From assembly GCF_000731675.1 (NCBI RefSeq), contig NZ_JMIT01000001.1:2479714-2543713 (forward strand): a stretch of DNA of 64,000 nt. Direction: 5' to 3'. Below the pieces are notes generated by a model that saw only the letters and a list, made by a program, of their open reading frames with translations, ran no database searches and was not told where the DNA came from. Numbering within the stretch: position 1 is the first letter of the stretch; every line of letters begins with the position of its first letter. Made by a program: the position numbers and the translations under genes. Shown here one piece after another: positions 1-10,259 of the stretch. This DNA comes from Pseudomonas capeferrum (GTDB lineage: Bacteria > Pseudomonadota > Gammaproteobacteria > Pseudomonadales > Pseudomonadaceae).

Positions 1-821
1 TCATCGCTGAACACGTTACGCCCGCTGCCGATCTCCACCAGGCTCTGATGAATGTGCATGGAACTGCCGGGGGTCTTGGCCAGGGGCTTGGCCATGCACA
101 CCACGGTCAGCCCATGCTTGAGCGCTACTTCCTTGAGCAGGTGCTTGAACAGGAAGGTCTGGTCGGCCAGCAGCAGCGGGTCACCGTGCAACAGGTTGAT
201 CTCGAACTGGCTGATGCCCATCTCGTGCATGAAGGTGTCACGTGGCAGGCCGAGCGCTGCCATGCACTGGTAGACCTCGTTGAAGAACGGCCGCAAGCCA
301 TTGTTGGAGCTGACACTGAACGCCGAATGGCCAAGCTCCCGGCGGCCATCCTTGCCCAGGGGCGGCAGAAAGGGCTGCACGGGGTCGGTGTTGGGTGCAA
401 AGACAAAGAATTCGAGTTCGGTTGCCACCACCGGGGCCAGGCCCAAGGCTGCGTAGCGGGCGATCACCGCCTTGAGCTGGCCGCGAGTGGACAACGCAGA
501 CGACCTGCCATCCAGTTCGTTGGCGTCGCAGATGGCCAGGGCGCGGCCATCCTCGCTCCAGGGCAGGCGGTGAATTTGCGTGGGCTCGGCCACCAGCGCC
601 AGGTCGCCGTCATCACTGCCGTAGAACCTTGCCGGCGGGTAGCCGCCCATGATGCATTGCAACAGCACGCCACGGGCCATCTGCAGACGCCGGCCTTCGA
701 GGAAGCCCTCGGCAGTCATCACTTTGCCGCGCGGCACACCGTTGAGGTCAGGGGTGACGCATTCGATTTCATCGATGCCGTGAAGGTGTTCGGCGAGGGT
801 GCTCTGGCCTGCGGTGGTCAT
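1..821 (-). CDS. Glutamine synthetase family protein (gamma-glutamylpolyamine synthetase-like), 3' end outside window
   Basis: The gene reads leftward from ATG at 821 and runs off the left edge, leaving about 273 codons. The N-terminal part resembles the beta-grasp half of glutamine synthetase (LNGVPRGKVM near residue 30). Around residues 255-265 the GSSMHIHQSL stretch matches the ammonia/glutamate-site motif GxxMHxHxS. The 'ELEFFVF' segment near residue 145 is the usual first metal-binding strand. The family ligates glutamate to ammonia or to an amine with ATP; Pseudomonas copies of this type, outside the glnA locus, mostly act on polyamines or similar amines. Substrate cannot be read from this fragment. 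It is followed by a REP pair and bkdR in the same direction. The family is secure; the polyamine role is inference. Confidence 0.85.
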   Translation of the reverse strand, partial: MTTAGQSTLAEHLHGIDEIECVTPDLNGVPRGKVMTAEGFLEGRRLQMARGVLLQCIMGGYPPARFYGSDDGDLALVAEPTQIHRLPWSEDGRALAICDANELDGRSSALSTRGQLKAVIARYAALGLAPVVATELEFFVFAPNTDPVQPFLPPLGKDGRRELGHSAFSVSSNNGLRPFFNEVYQCMAALGLPRDTFMHEMGISQFEINLLHGDPLLLADQTFLFKHLLKEVALKHGLTVVCMAKPLAKTPGSSMHIHQSLVEIGSGRNVFSD

Positions 822-891
822 GACGCGTGTCCTTGTTGTTATGGCTGACAACAACATAGGCTGGGGGTGTTTAAAATATCAAGCACCTACT

Positions 892-1009
892 GGGTTGCCA
901 GTGCCGGCCTCTTCGCGGGGCGAGCCCGCTCCCACAGGTACCCTGTTGCTCTTTGATTCACCGGTGTGGGAGCGGGCTTGTCCCGCGAAGAGGCCAGCAC
1001 TGGCAACCC
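892..1009. repeat. Inverted pair of P. putida-type REP elements
   Basis: Two ~47-bp imperfectly inverted arms begin GGGTTGCCAGTGCCGGCCTC and end in the complement (GGCCAGCACTGGCAACCC), each with the CTCTTCGCGGG...CCCGCTCCCACA core. The arms flank a ~20-bp centre. The pair sits directly against the bkdR stop codon and probably folds into a long hairpin at the 3' end of bkdR mRNA. Confidence 0.85.
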
Positions 1010-1010
1010 T

Positions 1011-1496
1011 TTATTCGCGCAGGGTCATGCCATTGGCCGGCAACGGCAAGGCGGTCTTGTAGCGCACCTGCTTCAAGGCAAAACTCGAGCGAATGTTCGC
1101 CACTCCCGGCAACCGCGTCAGGTAATCGAGAAACCGCTCCAGCGCCTGAATGCTCGGCAACAGCACCCGCAGCAGGTAGTCCGGGTCGCCGGTCATCAGG
1201 TAGCACTCCATCACCTCGGGGCGCTCGGCGATCTCCTCCTCGAACCGGTGCAGCGACTGCTCCACCTGTTTTTCCAGGCTCACATGGATGAACACATTCA
1301 CATCCAGCCCCAGCGCCTCCGGTGACAACAAGGTCACCTGCTGGCGGATCACCCCAAGTTCCTCCATGGCCTTGACCCGGTTGAAACAGGGGGTGGGCGA
1401 CAGGTTAACCGAACGCGCCAGCTCTGCATTGGTGATGCGGGCGTTTTCCTGAAGGCTGTTGAGAATGCCGATATCGGTACGATCGAGTTTGCGCAT
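1011..1496 (-). CDS. bkdR: Lrp/AsnC-family activator of the bkd operon
   Basis: This is a 161-residue Lrp/AsnC-family protein. An N-terminal helix-turn-helix (residues ~5-50, [20 protein letters not shown]) is followed by the alpha/beta RAM ligand-binding domain (~70-150, with the [10 protein letters not shown] turn typical of Lrp). It is divergent from bkdAA across 197 bp, the arrangement known for P. putida BkdR, an octameric activator that binds the intergenic region and responds to branched-chain amino acids. Start ATG at 1496 gives the standard family length. The identification rests on sequence and on the unmistakable bkd neighbours. Confidence 0.95.
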   Translation of the reverse strand: MRKLDRTDIGILNSLQENARITNAELARSVNLSPTPCFNRVKAMEELGVIRQQVTLLSPEALGLDVNVFIHVSLEKQVEQSLHRFEEEIAERPEVMECYLMTGDPDYLLRVLLPSIQALERFLDYLTRLPGVANIRSSFALKQVRYKTALPLPANGMTLRE

Positions 1497-2926
<1,430 letters not shown>

Positions 2927-2927
2927 G

Positions 2928-3986
2928 ATGAACGACCATAACAACAGCATCAACCCGGAAACCGCCATGGCCACCACTACCATGACCATGATCCAGGCCC
3001 TGCGCTCGGCCATGGATATCATGCTTGAGCGTGACGACAATGTCGTGGTCTATGGCCAGGACGTCGGTTACTTCGGCGGCGTGTTCCGCTGCACCGAAGG
3101 CCTGCAGAACAAATACGGCAAGTCGCGCGTGTTCGACGCGCCGATCTCCGAAAGCGGTATCGTCGGCACCGCTGTGGGCATGGGTGCCTACGGCCTGCGC
3201 CCGGTGGTGGAAATCCAGTTTGCCGACTATTTCTACCCTGCGTCCGACCAGATCGTCTCGGAAATGGCCCGCCTGCGGTATCGCTCGGCCGGCGAGTTCA
3301 TCTCGCCGCTGACCCTGCGCATGCCGTGCGGGGGTGGAATCTACGGCGGCCAGACCCACAGCCAGAGCCCGGAGGCGATGTTCACCCAGGTGTGCGGACT
3401 GCGCACGGTCATGCCGTCCAACCCCTATGACGCCAAGGGCCTGCTGATCGCCTCGATCGAATGCGACGACCCGGTCATCTTCCTCGAGCCCAAGCGCCTC
3501 TACAACGGCCCGTTCGACGGCCACCACGACCGCCCTGTGACGCCCTGGGCGAAGCACCCGCACAGCGCCGTGCCGGATGGCTATTACACCGTGCCACTGG
3601 ACAAGGCGGCGATCACCCGCCCGGGCAATGATGTCACCGTGCTGACCTACGGCACCACGGTCTACGTGGCCCAGGTGGCCGCCGAGGAGACCGGCGTCGA
3701 CGCCGAAGTCATCGACCTGCGCAGCCTGTGGCCGCTGGACCTGGAAACCATCGTCGCGTCGGTGAAGAAGACCGGCCGCTGCGTGGTGGTGCATGAGGCC
3801 ACCCGTACCTGTGGTTTCGGTGCCGAGCTGGTGTCGCTGGTTCAGGAACACTGCTTCCATCACCTCGAAGCGCCGATCGAGCGCGTCACCGGCTGGGACA
3901 CCCCCTACCCCCACGCACAGGAATGGGCTTACTTCCCAGGGCCTTCGCGGGTAGGTGCGGCATTGAAACGGGTCATGGAGGTCTGA
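2928..3986 (+). CDS. bkdAB: Branched-chain 2-oxoacid dehydrogenase E1 beta subunit
   Basis: The E1-beta subunit pairs with BkdAA to form the alpha2beta2 decarboxylase. It contains the transketolase-type pyrimidine-binding fold (GQDVGYFGGVFRCTEGLQ near 45; SESGIVGTAVGMGAYGLRPV near 80) and a C-terminal transketolase domain (VLTYGTTVYVA near 240). Two starts are possible: ATG 2928, immediately after the bkdAA stop (352 aa), or ATG 2967 (339 aa, beginning MATTTMTMIQ), the length I recall for the characterised P. putida protein. The first has tighter coupling. I keep 2928 as the outer limit, but translation from 2967 is quite possible. Confidence 0.96.
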   Translation: MNDHNNSINPETAMATTTMTMIQALRSAMDIMLERDDNVVVYGQDVGYFGGVFRCTEGLQNKYGKSRVFDAPISESGIVGTAVGMGAYGLRPVVEIQFADYFYPASDQIVSEMARLRYRSAGEFISPLTLRMPCGGGIYGGQTHSQSPEAMFTQVCGLRTVMPSNPYDAKGLLIASIECDDPVIFLEPKRLYNGPFDGHHDRPVTPWAKHPHSAVPDGYYTVPLDKAAITRPGNDVTVLTYGTTVYVAQVAAEETGVDAEVIDLRSLWPLDLETIVASVKKTGRCVVVHEATRTCGFGAELVSLVQEHCFHHLEAPIERVTGWDTPYPHAQEWAYFPGPSRVGAALKRVMEV

Positions 3987-5273
3987 ATGGGCACGCACGT
4001 CATCAAGATGCCGGACATTGGCGAAGGCATCGCACAGGTCGAGTTGGTCGAGTGGTTCGTCAAGGTCGGCGATGTGATCGCCGAGGACCAGGTAGTGGCC
4101 GATGTCATGACCGACAAGGCGACCGTGGAAATCCCTTCGCCGGTCAGCGGCAAGGTGCTGGCCTTGGGTGGCCAGCCGGGTGAAGTGATGGCGGTCGGCA
4201 GCGAGCTGATCCGCATCGAAGTAGAGGGCAGCGGCAACCATGTCGACGCGCCGCAGGGCAAGCCGGCCGACACCAAGCCGGCCGAGGCAGTTGTCGCGCC
4301 AGTCGCGAGCACGCCGCAACCGCGTGCCGCAGTGCCAGCGCCCGCCTGCCAGGGCGCAGCCCCCCACACCGCCGCGCCCATCGTGCCGCGCCAGGCCGGC
4401 GACAAGCCACTGGCCTCTCCGGCCGTGCGCAAACGTGCGCTGGATGCCGGTATCGAACTGCGCTACGTGCACGGCAGCGGCCCGGCCGGGCGCATCCTGC
4501 ACGAAGACCTCGACGGTTTCATGAGCAAACCGCAGACCGCAGCCGGGCAAGCCCCGAGCGGCTACGCCAAGCGTACCGACAGCGAGCAGGTGCAAGTCAT
4601 CGGCCTGCGCCGCAAGATCGCCCAGCGCATGCAGGACGCCAAGCGCCGGGTCGCGCACTTCAGCTATGTCGAGGAAATCGACGTCACCGCCCTGGAAGCC
4701 CTGCGCCAGCAGCTCAACCAGAAGCACGGCGACAGCCGTGGCAAGTTGACCTTGCTGCCGTTCCTGGTCCGCGCCCTGGTCGTGGCCCTGCGCGACTTTC
4801 CGCAGATCAACGCCACCTATGACGACGAAGCACAGATCATCACCCGCCATGGCGCGGTGCATGTGGGCATCGCCACCCAGGGTGACAACGGCCTGATGGT
4901 GCCGGTGCTGCGCCATGCCGAAGCCGGCAACTTGTGGGGCAATGCCAGCGAAATCTCGCGCCTGGCCACTGCCGCGCGCAGCAACAAGGCCAGCCGCGAA
5001 GAACTGTCCGGCTCGACCATCACCCTGACCAGCCTCGGTGCGTTGGGCGGCATCGTCAGTACGCCGGTGGTCAACACCCCGGAAGTGGCGATCGTCGGCG
5101 TCAACCGCATGGTCGAGCGGCCGATGGTGATCGACGGCCAGATCGTCGTGCGCAAGATGATGAACCTGTCCAGCTCGTTCGACCACCGTGTGGTCGATGG
5201 CATGGATGCCGCGCTGTTCATCCAGGCCGTGCGTGGCCTGCTTGAACAACCCGCCTGCCTGTTCGTGGAGTGA
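3987..5273 (+). CDS. bkdB: Branched-chain 2-oxoacid dehydrogenase E2, lipoamide acyltransferase
   Basis: The 428-residue E2 core transfers the acyl group from E1 to CoA. Domains in order are a single lipoyl domain (1-78, lipoylated Lys44 in [12 protein letters not shown]), an Ala/Pro-rich linker (~85-130), the peripheral subunit-binding domain (~138-172, [16 protein letters not shown]), and the CAT-like catalytic domain (~200-428) ending with the active-site DHRVVDG motif (His400, Asp404). ATG directly follows the bkdAB stop. The single lipoyl domain agrees with other branched-chain E2s. Confidence 0.97.
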   Translation: MGTHVIKMPDIGEGIAQVELVEWFVKVGDVIAEDQVVADVMTDKATVEIPSPVSGKVLALGGQPGEVMAVGSELIRIEVEGSGNHVDAPQGKPADTKPAEAVVAPVASTPQPRAAVPAPACQGAAPHTAAPIVPRQAGDKPLASPAVRKRALDAGIELRYVHGSGPAGRILHEDLDGFMSKPQTAAGQAPSGYAKRTDSEQVQVIGLRRKIAQRMQDAKRRVAHFSYVEEIDVTALEALRQQLNQKHGDSRGKLTLLPFLVRALVVALRDFPQINATYDDEAQIITRHGAVHVGIATQGDNGLMVPVLRHAEAGNLWGNASEISRLATAARSNKASREELSGSTITLTSLGALGGIVSTPVVNTPEVAIVGVNRMVERPMVIDGQIVVRKMMNLSSSFDHRVVDGMDAALFIQAVRGLLEQPACLFVE

Positions 5274-5275
5274 GC

Positions 5276-6655
5276 ATGCAACAGACTATCGAAACCACCC
5301 TGCTGATCATCGGCGGCGGTCCTGGCGGCTATGTGGCCGCCATCCGCGCCGGGCAACTGGGTATCCCCACCGTGCTGGTCGAAGGCCAGGCGCTGGGCGG
5401 CACTTGCCTGAACGTCGGCTGCATTCCGTCCAAGGCATTGATCCATGTCGCCGAGCAGTTTCACCAGACCTCGCGGTACACCGCGCCGTCGGCACTGGGC
5501 ATCAGTGTCGGCGCGCCGCGCCTGGACATCACCCAGAGCGTGGCCTGGAAAGACGGTATCGTCGACCGCCTGACCAGTGGGGTTGCGGCCTTGCTGAAAA
5601 AGCACGGGGTCAAGGTGATCCACGGCTGGGCGAAGATCCTCGACGGCAAGCATGTCGACGTCGATGGCCAGCGCATCCAGTGCGAGCACCTGCTGCTGGC
5701 TACAGGCTCCAACAGCGTCGAACTGCCGATGCTGCCGCTGGGCGGGGCGATCATTTCCTCGACCGAGGCACTGGCACCGGCGGCCTTGCCGCAGCACCTG
5801 GTGGTGGTAGGCGGTGGCTATATCGGCCTGGAGCTGGGTATCGCCTACCGCAAGCTGGGCGCACAGGTGAGCGTGGTGGAAGCACGCGAGCGCATCCTGC
5901 CAACCTACGACAGCGAACTGACTGCCCCGGTGGCCGAGGCGCTGAAGAAGTTGGGCATCGCCGTGCACCTGGGCCATAGCGTCGAGGGTTACGATAACGG
6001 CTGCCTGCTGGCCCGTGACGGCCAGGGCGAGCAACTGCGCCTGGAAGCGGACCGGGTACTGGTGGCCGTGGGCCGCCGCCCCCGCACCCAGGGTTTCAAC
6101 CTTGAATCCCTGGCGCTGAAGATGAACGGCGCCGCCATCGCCATTGACGAGCGCTGCCAGACCAGCATGCACAATGTCTGGGCCATCGGCGACGTGGCCG
6201 GTGAACCGATGCTCGCGCACCGGGCCATGGCCCAGGGCGAGATGGTCGCCGAGATCATCGCTGGCAAGGCACGGCGCTTCGAACCCAGCGCAATCGCTGC
6301 GGTGTGCTTTACCGACCCGGAGATCGTGGTGGTCGGCAAGACGCCTGAGCAGGCCAGCCAGCAGGGCCTTGACTGCATCGTCGCGCAGTTCCCGTTCGCC
6401 GCCAACGGCCGGGCCATGAGCCTTGAGTCCAAAGCCGGCTTCGTGCGCGTGGTAGCGCGCCGCGACAATCACCTGATCCTGGGTTGGCAGGCGGTGGGCG
6501 TGGCCGTTTCGGAATTGTCCACGGCCTTTGCCCAGTCAGTGGAAATGGGCGCATGCCTGGAAGATATCGCGGGCACCATCCACGCCCACCCGACGTTGGG
6601 TGAAGCGGTCCAGGAAGCGGCATTGCGTGCGCTGGGCCACGCCCTGCATATCTGA
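5276..6655 (+). CDS. lpdV: Dihydrolipoamide dehydrogenase E3 of the branched-chain complex (LPD-Val)
   Basis: This 459-residue FAD disulfide oxidoreductase reoxidises the E2 lipoyl group with NAD+. It has the N-terminal FAD motif [10 protein letters not shown] (~12-21), redox cysteines C44 and C49 in [13 protein letters not shown], the NAD motif [12 protein letters not shown] (~177), the second FAD segment [18 protein letters not shown] (~300-317) and the C-terminal catalytic [16 protein letters not shown] 5276 gives exactly the length of P. putida LPD-Val; an in-frame GTG at 5270 overlaps the bkdB stop and is less likely. This is a dedicated E3, distinct from the pyruvate/2-oxoglutarate E3 encoded elsewhere. 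Confidence 0.97.
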   Translation: MQQTIETTLLIIGGGPGGYVAAIRAGQLGIPTVLVEGQALGGTCLNVGCIPSKALIHVAEQFHQTSRYTAPSALGISVGAPRLDITQSVAWKDGIVDRLTSGVAALLKKHGVKVIHGWAKILDGKHVDVDGQRIQCEHLLLATGSNSVELPMLPLGGAIISSTEALAPAALPQHLVVVGGGYIGLELGIAYRKLGAQVSVVEARERILPTYDSELTAPVAEALKKLGIAVHLGHSVEGYDNGCLLARDGQGEQLRLEADRVLVAVGRRPRTQGFNLESLALKMNGAAIAIDERCQTSMHNVWAIGDVAGEPMLAHRAMAQGEMVAEIIAGKARRFEPSAIAAVCFTDPEIVVVGKTPEQASQQGLDCIVAQFPFAANGRAMSLESKAGFVRVVARRDNHLILGWQAVGVAVSELSTAFAQSVEMGACLEDIAGTIHAHPTLGEAVQEAALRALGHALHI

Positions 6656-6684
6656 CGCTGAAAGGGCTCAGGCCGATTGAGTCC

Positions 6685-6716
6685 CTGGGGGTGCGGGTAA
6701 AACCGCTCCCCTCAGG
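6685..6716. terminator. Possible terminator/REP-like hairpin after lpdV
   Basis: An imperfect stem (CTGGGGGTGCGGGT / ACCGCTCCCCTCAG with one T-T mismatch) lies about 30 bp after the lpdV stop, between the convergent lpdV and diguanylate cyclase genes. There is no clear T-tract, so termination is only likely. Confidence 0.4.
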
Positions 6717-6727
6717 CACCCGCTAAA

Positions 6728-7762
6728 TCAGCAAGATCCGTGTTGTTCTGCAAGCGCAGTCAGGTCATACGCTATCGCGTTCTTGCCCGCCCCCTTGGCC
6801 CGGTACAGGGCCTTGTCGGCACGGGCCAGCAGGTCATCCGGCGCATCACCTTCCTGCCACTGCACCACCCCATAGCTCATGGTCAGGCGACACTCGCCGA
6901 CCGGCGCCACCTTCTCCATCACCTGGCGCAACCTTGCAGCCACTTCAAGCGCCTCGTCCAGCAGCGTCTGCGGCAGCACAATGACGAACTCATCGCCGCC
7001 CCAACGCGCCAGCAGGTCATATTCGCGCAGGCAGGTACGCAGGTTGTCGACCACCTGGACCAGCGCCGCATCGCCACGGGCATGGCCATAGCGGTCATTG
7101 ATCGGTTTGAAGTCGTCCACGTCCATGGCAATCAGCGACAACGGCTGGCGGAAGCGTTGGCTCCGCTCGCATTCCTGCTGCAGCACCTTGTCCAGCCGAT
7201 AGCGATTGGCGATCCGGGTCAACGCATCGCGCTCGGCTAGTTCGCGGTTTTCATCCAGCTGGCGCTGCAACTGCTGGTTGACCCAGGACAACTCACGGGT
7301 GCGTTCGGCCACCAGGCTTTCCAGCGACAGGTTCTGTTGCTCAAGCTGCGCTACCCGCCGCTTGCCGGCATCGATGTTGCGGTGGGCGCCAAGCATGCGC
7401 GCCACCGAGCCGTCGCTGTTGCGGGCGATGATGTAGCCGCTGTCTTCGACCCACAGATAACTGCCATCCTGGCAACGACATCGGTACTCGATCAGGTAGC
7501 GCTCGTTGCGTTGGGTGATGTAGGCCTCGAAGTGCGCCATTACCCGCGGATAGTCCTCCGGGTGGATCACGCTTTCCCAGGTCAGCACCGAGTTGGCCAT
7601 GGAATGGCTGGCGTAGCCGAGCATGGCGTACCAACCCGGGTTGCGATAGACGTAGCCAGTGTTGGCATTCCAGTCCCAGATGCCGTCGCTGATCAATTCG
7701 AACAAGGTATGCAGCTGCTGCTCACTGAAGCCGGCGGGTGCCGGCCTGGTGTTTTGACTCAT
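6728..7762 (-). CDS. PAS-GGDEF diguanylate cyclase
   Basis: This 344-residue cytosolic signalling protein probably makes cyclic di-GMP from two GTP. The N-terminal half is a PAS domain with a PAC tail (~15-140; DGIWDWNANTGYVYRNPGWY is a typical PAS_3 opening). A coiled-coil linker follows (~140-175), then a GGDEF domain (~180-340). The active-site motif is intact (ARWGGDEFVIVLPQ), and an RxxD inhibitory site (REYD) sits five residues before it, predicting product inhibition. No membrane segment is visible. It converges on lpdV and is transcribed alone. The ligand sensed by the PAS domain is unknown. Confidence 0.92.
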   Translation of the reverse strand: MSQNTRPAPAGFSEQQLHTLFELISDGIWDWNANTGYVYRNPGWYAMLGYASHSMANSVLTWESVIHPEDYPRVMAHFEAYITQRNERYLIEYRCRCQDGSYLWVEDSGYIIARNSDGSVARMLGAHRNIDAGKRRVAQLEQQNLSLESLVAERTRELSWVNQQLQRQLDENRELAERDALTRIANRYRLDKVLQQECERSQRFRQPLSLIAMDVDDFKPINDRYGHARGDAALVQVVDNLRTCLREYDLLARWGGDEFVIVLPQTLLDEALEVAARLRQVMEKVAPVGECRLTMSYGVVQWQEGDAPDDLLARADKALYRAKGAGKNAIAYDLTALAEQHGSC

Positions 7763-7951
7763 GGACGCTCTCCCTGATGTCCAGCAACTGCGCCCCGGTC
7801 AAGAGCTGCCGACAGTTTTGATAGGGGCCGCAGGCGGCAAGGCAATGCCGCTGACGGGCAAGCATATGCCCGCCAGGGTGCAACCGGAATAGTACCAAGG
7901 GGCTATTTCTCGATGGGCCTCGCGGCGGCGGCTGGTTTGGCTGGCATTGCG

Positions 7952-7967
7952 TTTCGTATAAGATATC
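7952..7967. promoter_or_regulatory. Putative GntR operator upstream of the GntR gene
   Basis: TTTCGTATAAGATATC lies 27 bp before the GTG start of the GntR gene. It matches 15 of 16 bases, in inverse orientation, with 8751-8766 in front of the MFS gene. The A/T-rich GTATAC-like core is typical of FCD-type GntR operators. The operator role is inferred from the pairing. Confidence 0.55.
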
Positions 7968-7994
7968 CACAAAGCCTGATTGCTGGAAAATCCC

Positions 7995-8663
7995 GTGCCG
8001 CTGCCGTCGTTCAAAGCTACCAACCTGGGTGCCACACCTTCGATGTCCGAAATCATCGCCAAGCACCTGCGCGAGGCGATCATCTCGGGGCAGCTCGCCG
8101 AAGGCGAACCGGTGCGCCAGGACGAGGTGGCGCAGGCCTTCAATGTCAGCAAGATTCCGGTGCGCGAGGCGTTGAAACGCCTTGAAGCGGAAGGCCTGGT
8201 GGACTTTCATCGCAACCGTGGTGCCCTGGTTACGCGCATTTCCGAGCCTGAGCTGGCGCAGATGTTCGAGGTCAGAGTGCTGCTGGAGGTGAAGGCGATT
8301 CGCCTGGCGATCCCCAACATGACCGAAGCGCACTTTGCCCGTGCCGAAGCCATCTGCGCGGAGTTCATCGGCGAGGACGATATCGGCCGCTGGGCCGACC
8401 TCAACTGGGCGCTGCATGCGTGTTTGTACGAGCCCGCAAAACGCCCCTACCTGATCGGCCTGATTCGCTCCATCCATGACAAGGTCGAACGCTATCTGCG
8501 CATGCAGATGAGCTTGTCGGCCGGCAAGGACCGCGCGGATCACGAGCATCGCGACATTGTCGCCGCCTGCCGCGCACGGGACGTGGAGCTGGCTGCCCGG
8601 CTGATCGAGACGCACATCAATGGGGTGTGCCAAAGCCTTTACGATCATCTGCCCCATAACTGA
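7995..8663 (+). CDS. GntR-family (FCD subfamily) transcriptional regulator
   Basis: This protein of about 222 residues has an N-terminal winged helix (~15-75; the RQDEVAQAFNVSKIPVREAL recognition region is diagnostic for GntR) and an all-helical FCD effector domain (~90-215, with the metal/ligand histidines DLNWALHACLYEP and ADHEHRDIVAAC). The start is uncertain. GTG 7995 has a GGAA stretch ~8 bp ahead; TTG 7980 and ATG 8043 are alternatives, but 8043 would clip the wing-helix domain. It precedes an MFS transporter and a DapA-family enzyme on the same strand and probably represses them and itself through the two matching operators. The effector is probably a small organic acid. Confidence 0.88.
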   Translation: MPLPSFKATNLGATPSMSEIIAKHLREAIISGQLAEGEPVRQDEVAQAFNVSKIPVREALKRLEAEGLVDFHRNRGALVTRISEPELAQMFEVRVLLEVKAIRLAIPNMTEAHFARAEAICAEFIGEDDIGRWADLNWALHACLYEPAKRPYLIGLIRSIHDKVERYLRMQMSLSAGKDRADHEHRDIVAACRARDVELAARLIETHINGVCQSLYDHLPHN

Positions 8664-8750
8664 GCAGCCCTGCCTTGATTTTTAGGGTGGCGTATAGCGA
8701 GCGCCGCCCGCCCGCGACCGCCTGTCCTTGGCTTCGTTTTTGCTTATCTA

Positions 8751-8766
8751 GATATCGTATACGAAA
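8751..8766. promoter_or_regulatory. Putative GntR operator upstream of the MFS gene
   Basis: GATATCGTATACGAAA contains the perfect palindrome CGTATACG and is the inverse of the site at 7952-7967 with one mismatch. It lies 82 bp before the MFS start, within an A/T-rich patch (8741-8780) that looks like the promoter. Confidence 0.6.
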
Positions 8767-8848
8767 TACAATATAAGGAATGGACGGCACCCAACGATGC
8801 CGAACTGCCTACTCCTTCTTCCAATAATACGTATCGGAGTGCAAAACG

Positions 8849-10222
8849 ATGACCACACCCACAACTGCGGCATCAGTGAGTGCCGCGAACACAGCAGAAA
8901 AGGCGCCTGCGGGCATCAAACGCGTGGTGGCAGCCGCCATGGCGGGCGCCGTTGCCGAGTGGTACGAATTCTTCCTGTATGGCACCGCGTCCGCGCTGGT
9001 CTTCGGCCAACTGTTCTTCCGCCAGACCGGCAGCGCGATGGACGGCATCATCGCGGCATTCGCCCTCTATGCCGTGGGCTTTCTCGCCCGCCCCATCGGC
9101 GGCCTGGTATTTGGCCACTACGGTGACAAGGTCGGGCGCAAACACTTGCTGCAGATCAGCCTGATCGTGGTCGGGGTGACCACCTTCCTCATGGGCTGCC
9201 TGCCCACCTTCGAACGCATCGGCTATGCCGCCCCCATCCTGCTGGTGGTATTGAGATTGATCCAAGGCTTTGCCTTTGGCGGCGAATGGGGTGGGGCCGT
9301 GCTGCTGGTGTCCGAACACAGCCCGGACAACCGTCGCGGCTTCTGGGCCAGCTGGCCGCAAGCGGGCGTGCCGGCAGGCAACCTGATTGCCACGGTCATC
9401 CTTCTGCTGCTCTCGACCAACCTGTCCGAAGCGCAATTTCTCGACTGGGGCTGGCGCGTCGCCTTCTGGTTCTCGGCCGTGGTGGTGCTGATTGGCTACT
9501 GGATCCGCACCCGGGTCGATGATGCGCCCATCTTCAAAGAAGCCCAGGCCCGCCAGCAGCGGGTGGAAAGCCAGCAACTGGGCGTGGTCGAGGTGGTCAC
9601 CAAATACTGGCGCGAAGTGCTGATCGGCATCGGTGCCCGGTTTGCGGAGAACATCCTCTACTACATCGTCGTCACCTTCTCCATCACCTACCTGAAGCTG
9701 GTGGTGCACAAGGACACGTCAGAGATCCTGCTGCTGATGTTTGGCGCTCACCTGCTGCACTTCTTCATGATCCCGCTCATGGGCTACCTCTCGGACATCA
9801 TCGGCCGTAAGCCTGTGTACCTGATCGGCGCCGTGCTCACCGCGTTCTGGGGCTTCGTCGGCTTCCCGATGATGGACACCGGCAACGACTGGCTGATTAT
9901 GGCGGCCATCACCCTGGGCCTGGCCATCGAGTCGATGACCTACGCGCCCTACTCCGCCCTGATGGCCGAACTGTTCCCGACCCATGTGCGCTACACCGCC
10001 CTGTCGCTGTGCTACCAGGTGGCGCCGATCCTGGCCGGTTCGCTGGCGCCGCTGATCGCCGTGACCCTGCTGAAGGAATACAACAGCTCAACGCCGATCG
10101 CCTGGTACCTGGTGGCCTCCGCCGTGATCTCGATCATTGCCGTCGCCGGTGCCAGGGAAACACGTGGCAAGTCGCTGCGGGCGGTGGATGAAGAATCCCT
10201 GGCACGCACCGCCGACCGCTGA
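8849..10222 (+). CDS. MFS transporter, metabolite:H+ symporter (MHS) type
   Basis: This 457-residue membrane protein has 12 predicted transmembrane segments. The signature of the KgtP/ShiA/ProP-like MHS branch is clear: [13 protein letters not shown] in the first helix, the loop-2 motif [13 protein letters not shown] near residue 95, and [18 protein letters not shown] near 140. These carriers import organic acids, betaines or similar compounds with protons. A GGAG ribosome site at 8836-8839 supports ATG 8849. It sits between a GntR regulator and a DapA-family enzyme, so it probably imports that enzyme's substrate or a precursor. The substrate cannot be read from sequence. Confidence 0.9.
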   Translation: MTTPTTAASVSAANTAEKAPAGIKRVVAAAMAGAVAEWYEFFLYGTASALVFGQLFFRQTGSAMDGIIAAFALYAVGFLARPIGGLVFGHYGDKVGRKHLLQISLIVVGVTTFLMGCLPTFERIGYAAPILLVVLRLIQGFAFGGEWGGAVLLVSEHSPDNRRGFWASWPQAGVPAGNLIATVILLLLSTNLSEAQFLDWGWRVAFWFSAVVVLIGYWIRTRVDDAPIFKEAQARQQRVESQQLGVVEVVTKYWREVLIGIGARFAENILYYIVVTFSITYLKLVVHKDTSEILLLMFGAHLLHFFMIPLMGYLSDIIGRKPVYLIGAVLTAFWGFVGFPMMDTGNDWLIMAAITLGLAIESMTYAPYSALMAELFPTHVRYTALSLCYQVAPILAGSLAPLIAVTLLKEYNSSTPIAWYLVASAVISIIAVAGARETRGKSLRAVDEESLARTADR

Positions 10223-10259
10223 CAGACCAACAAGAACGATAACCCTCGAGGTAATGACC

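Noticed and set aside
892..1009. Inverted repeat as an IS end or CRISPR unit
   Set aside because: It has the P. putida REP core, appears as head-to-head pairs at 892-1009 and 53850-53957, and has no transposase or repeat-spacer periodicity.
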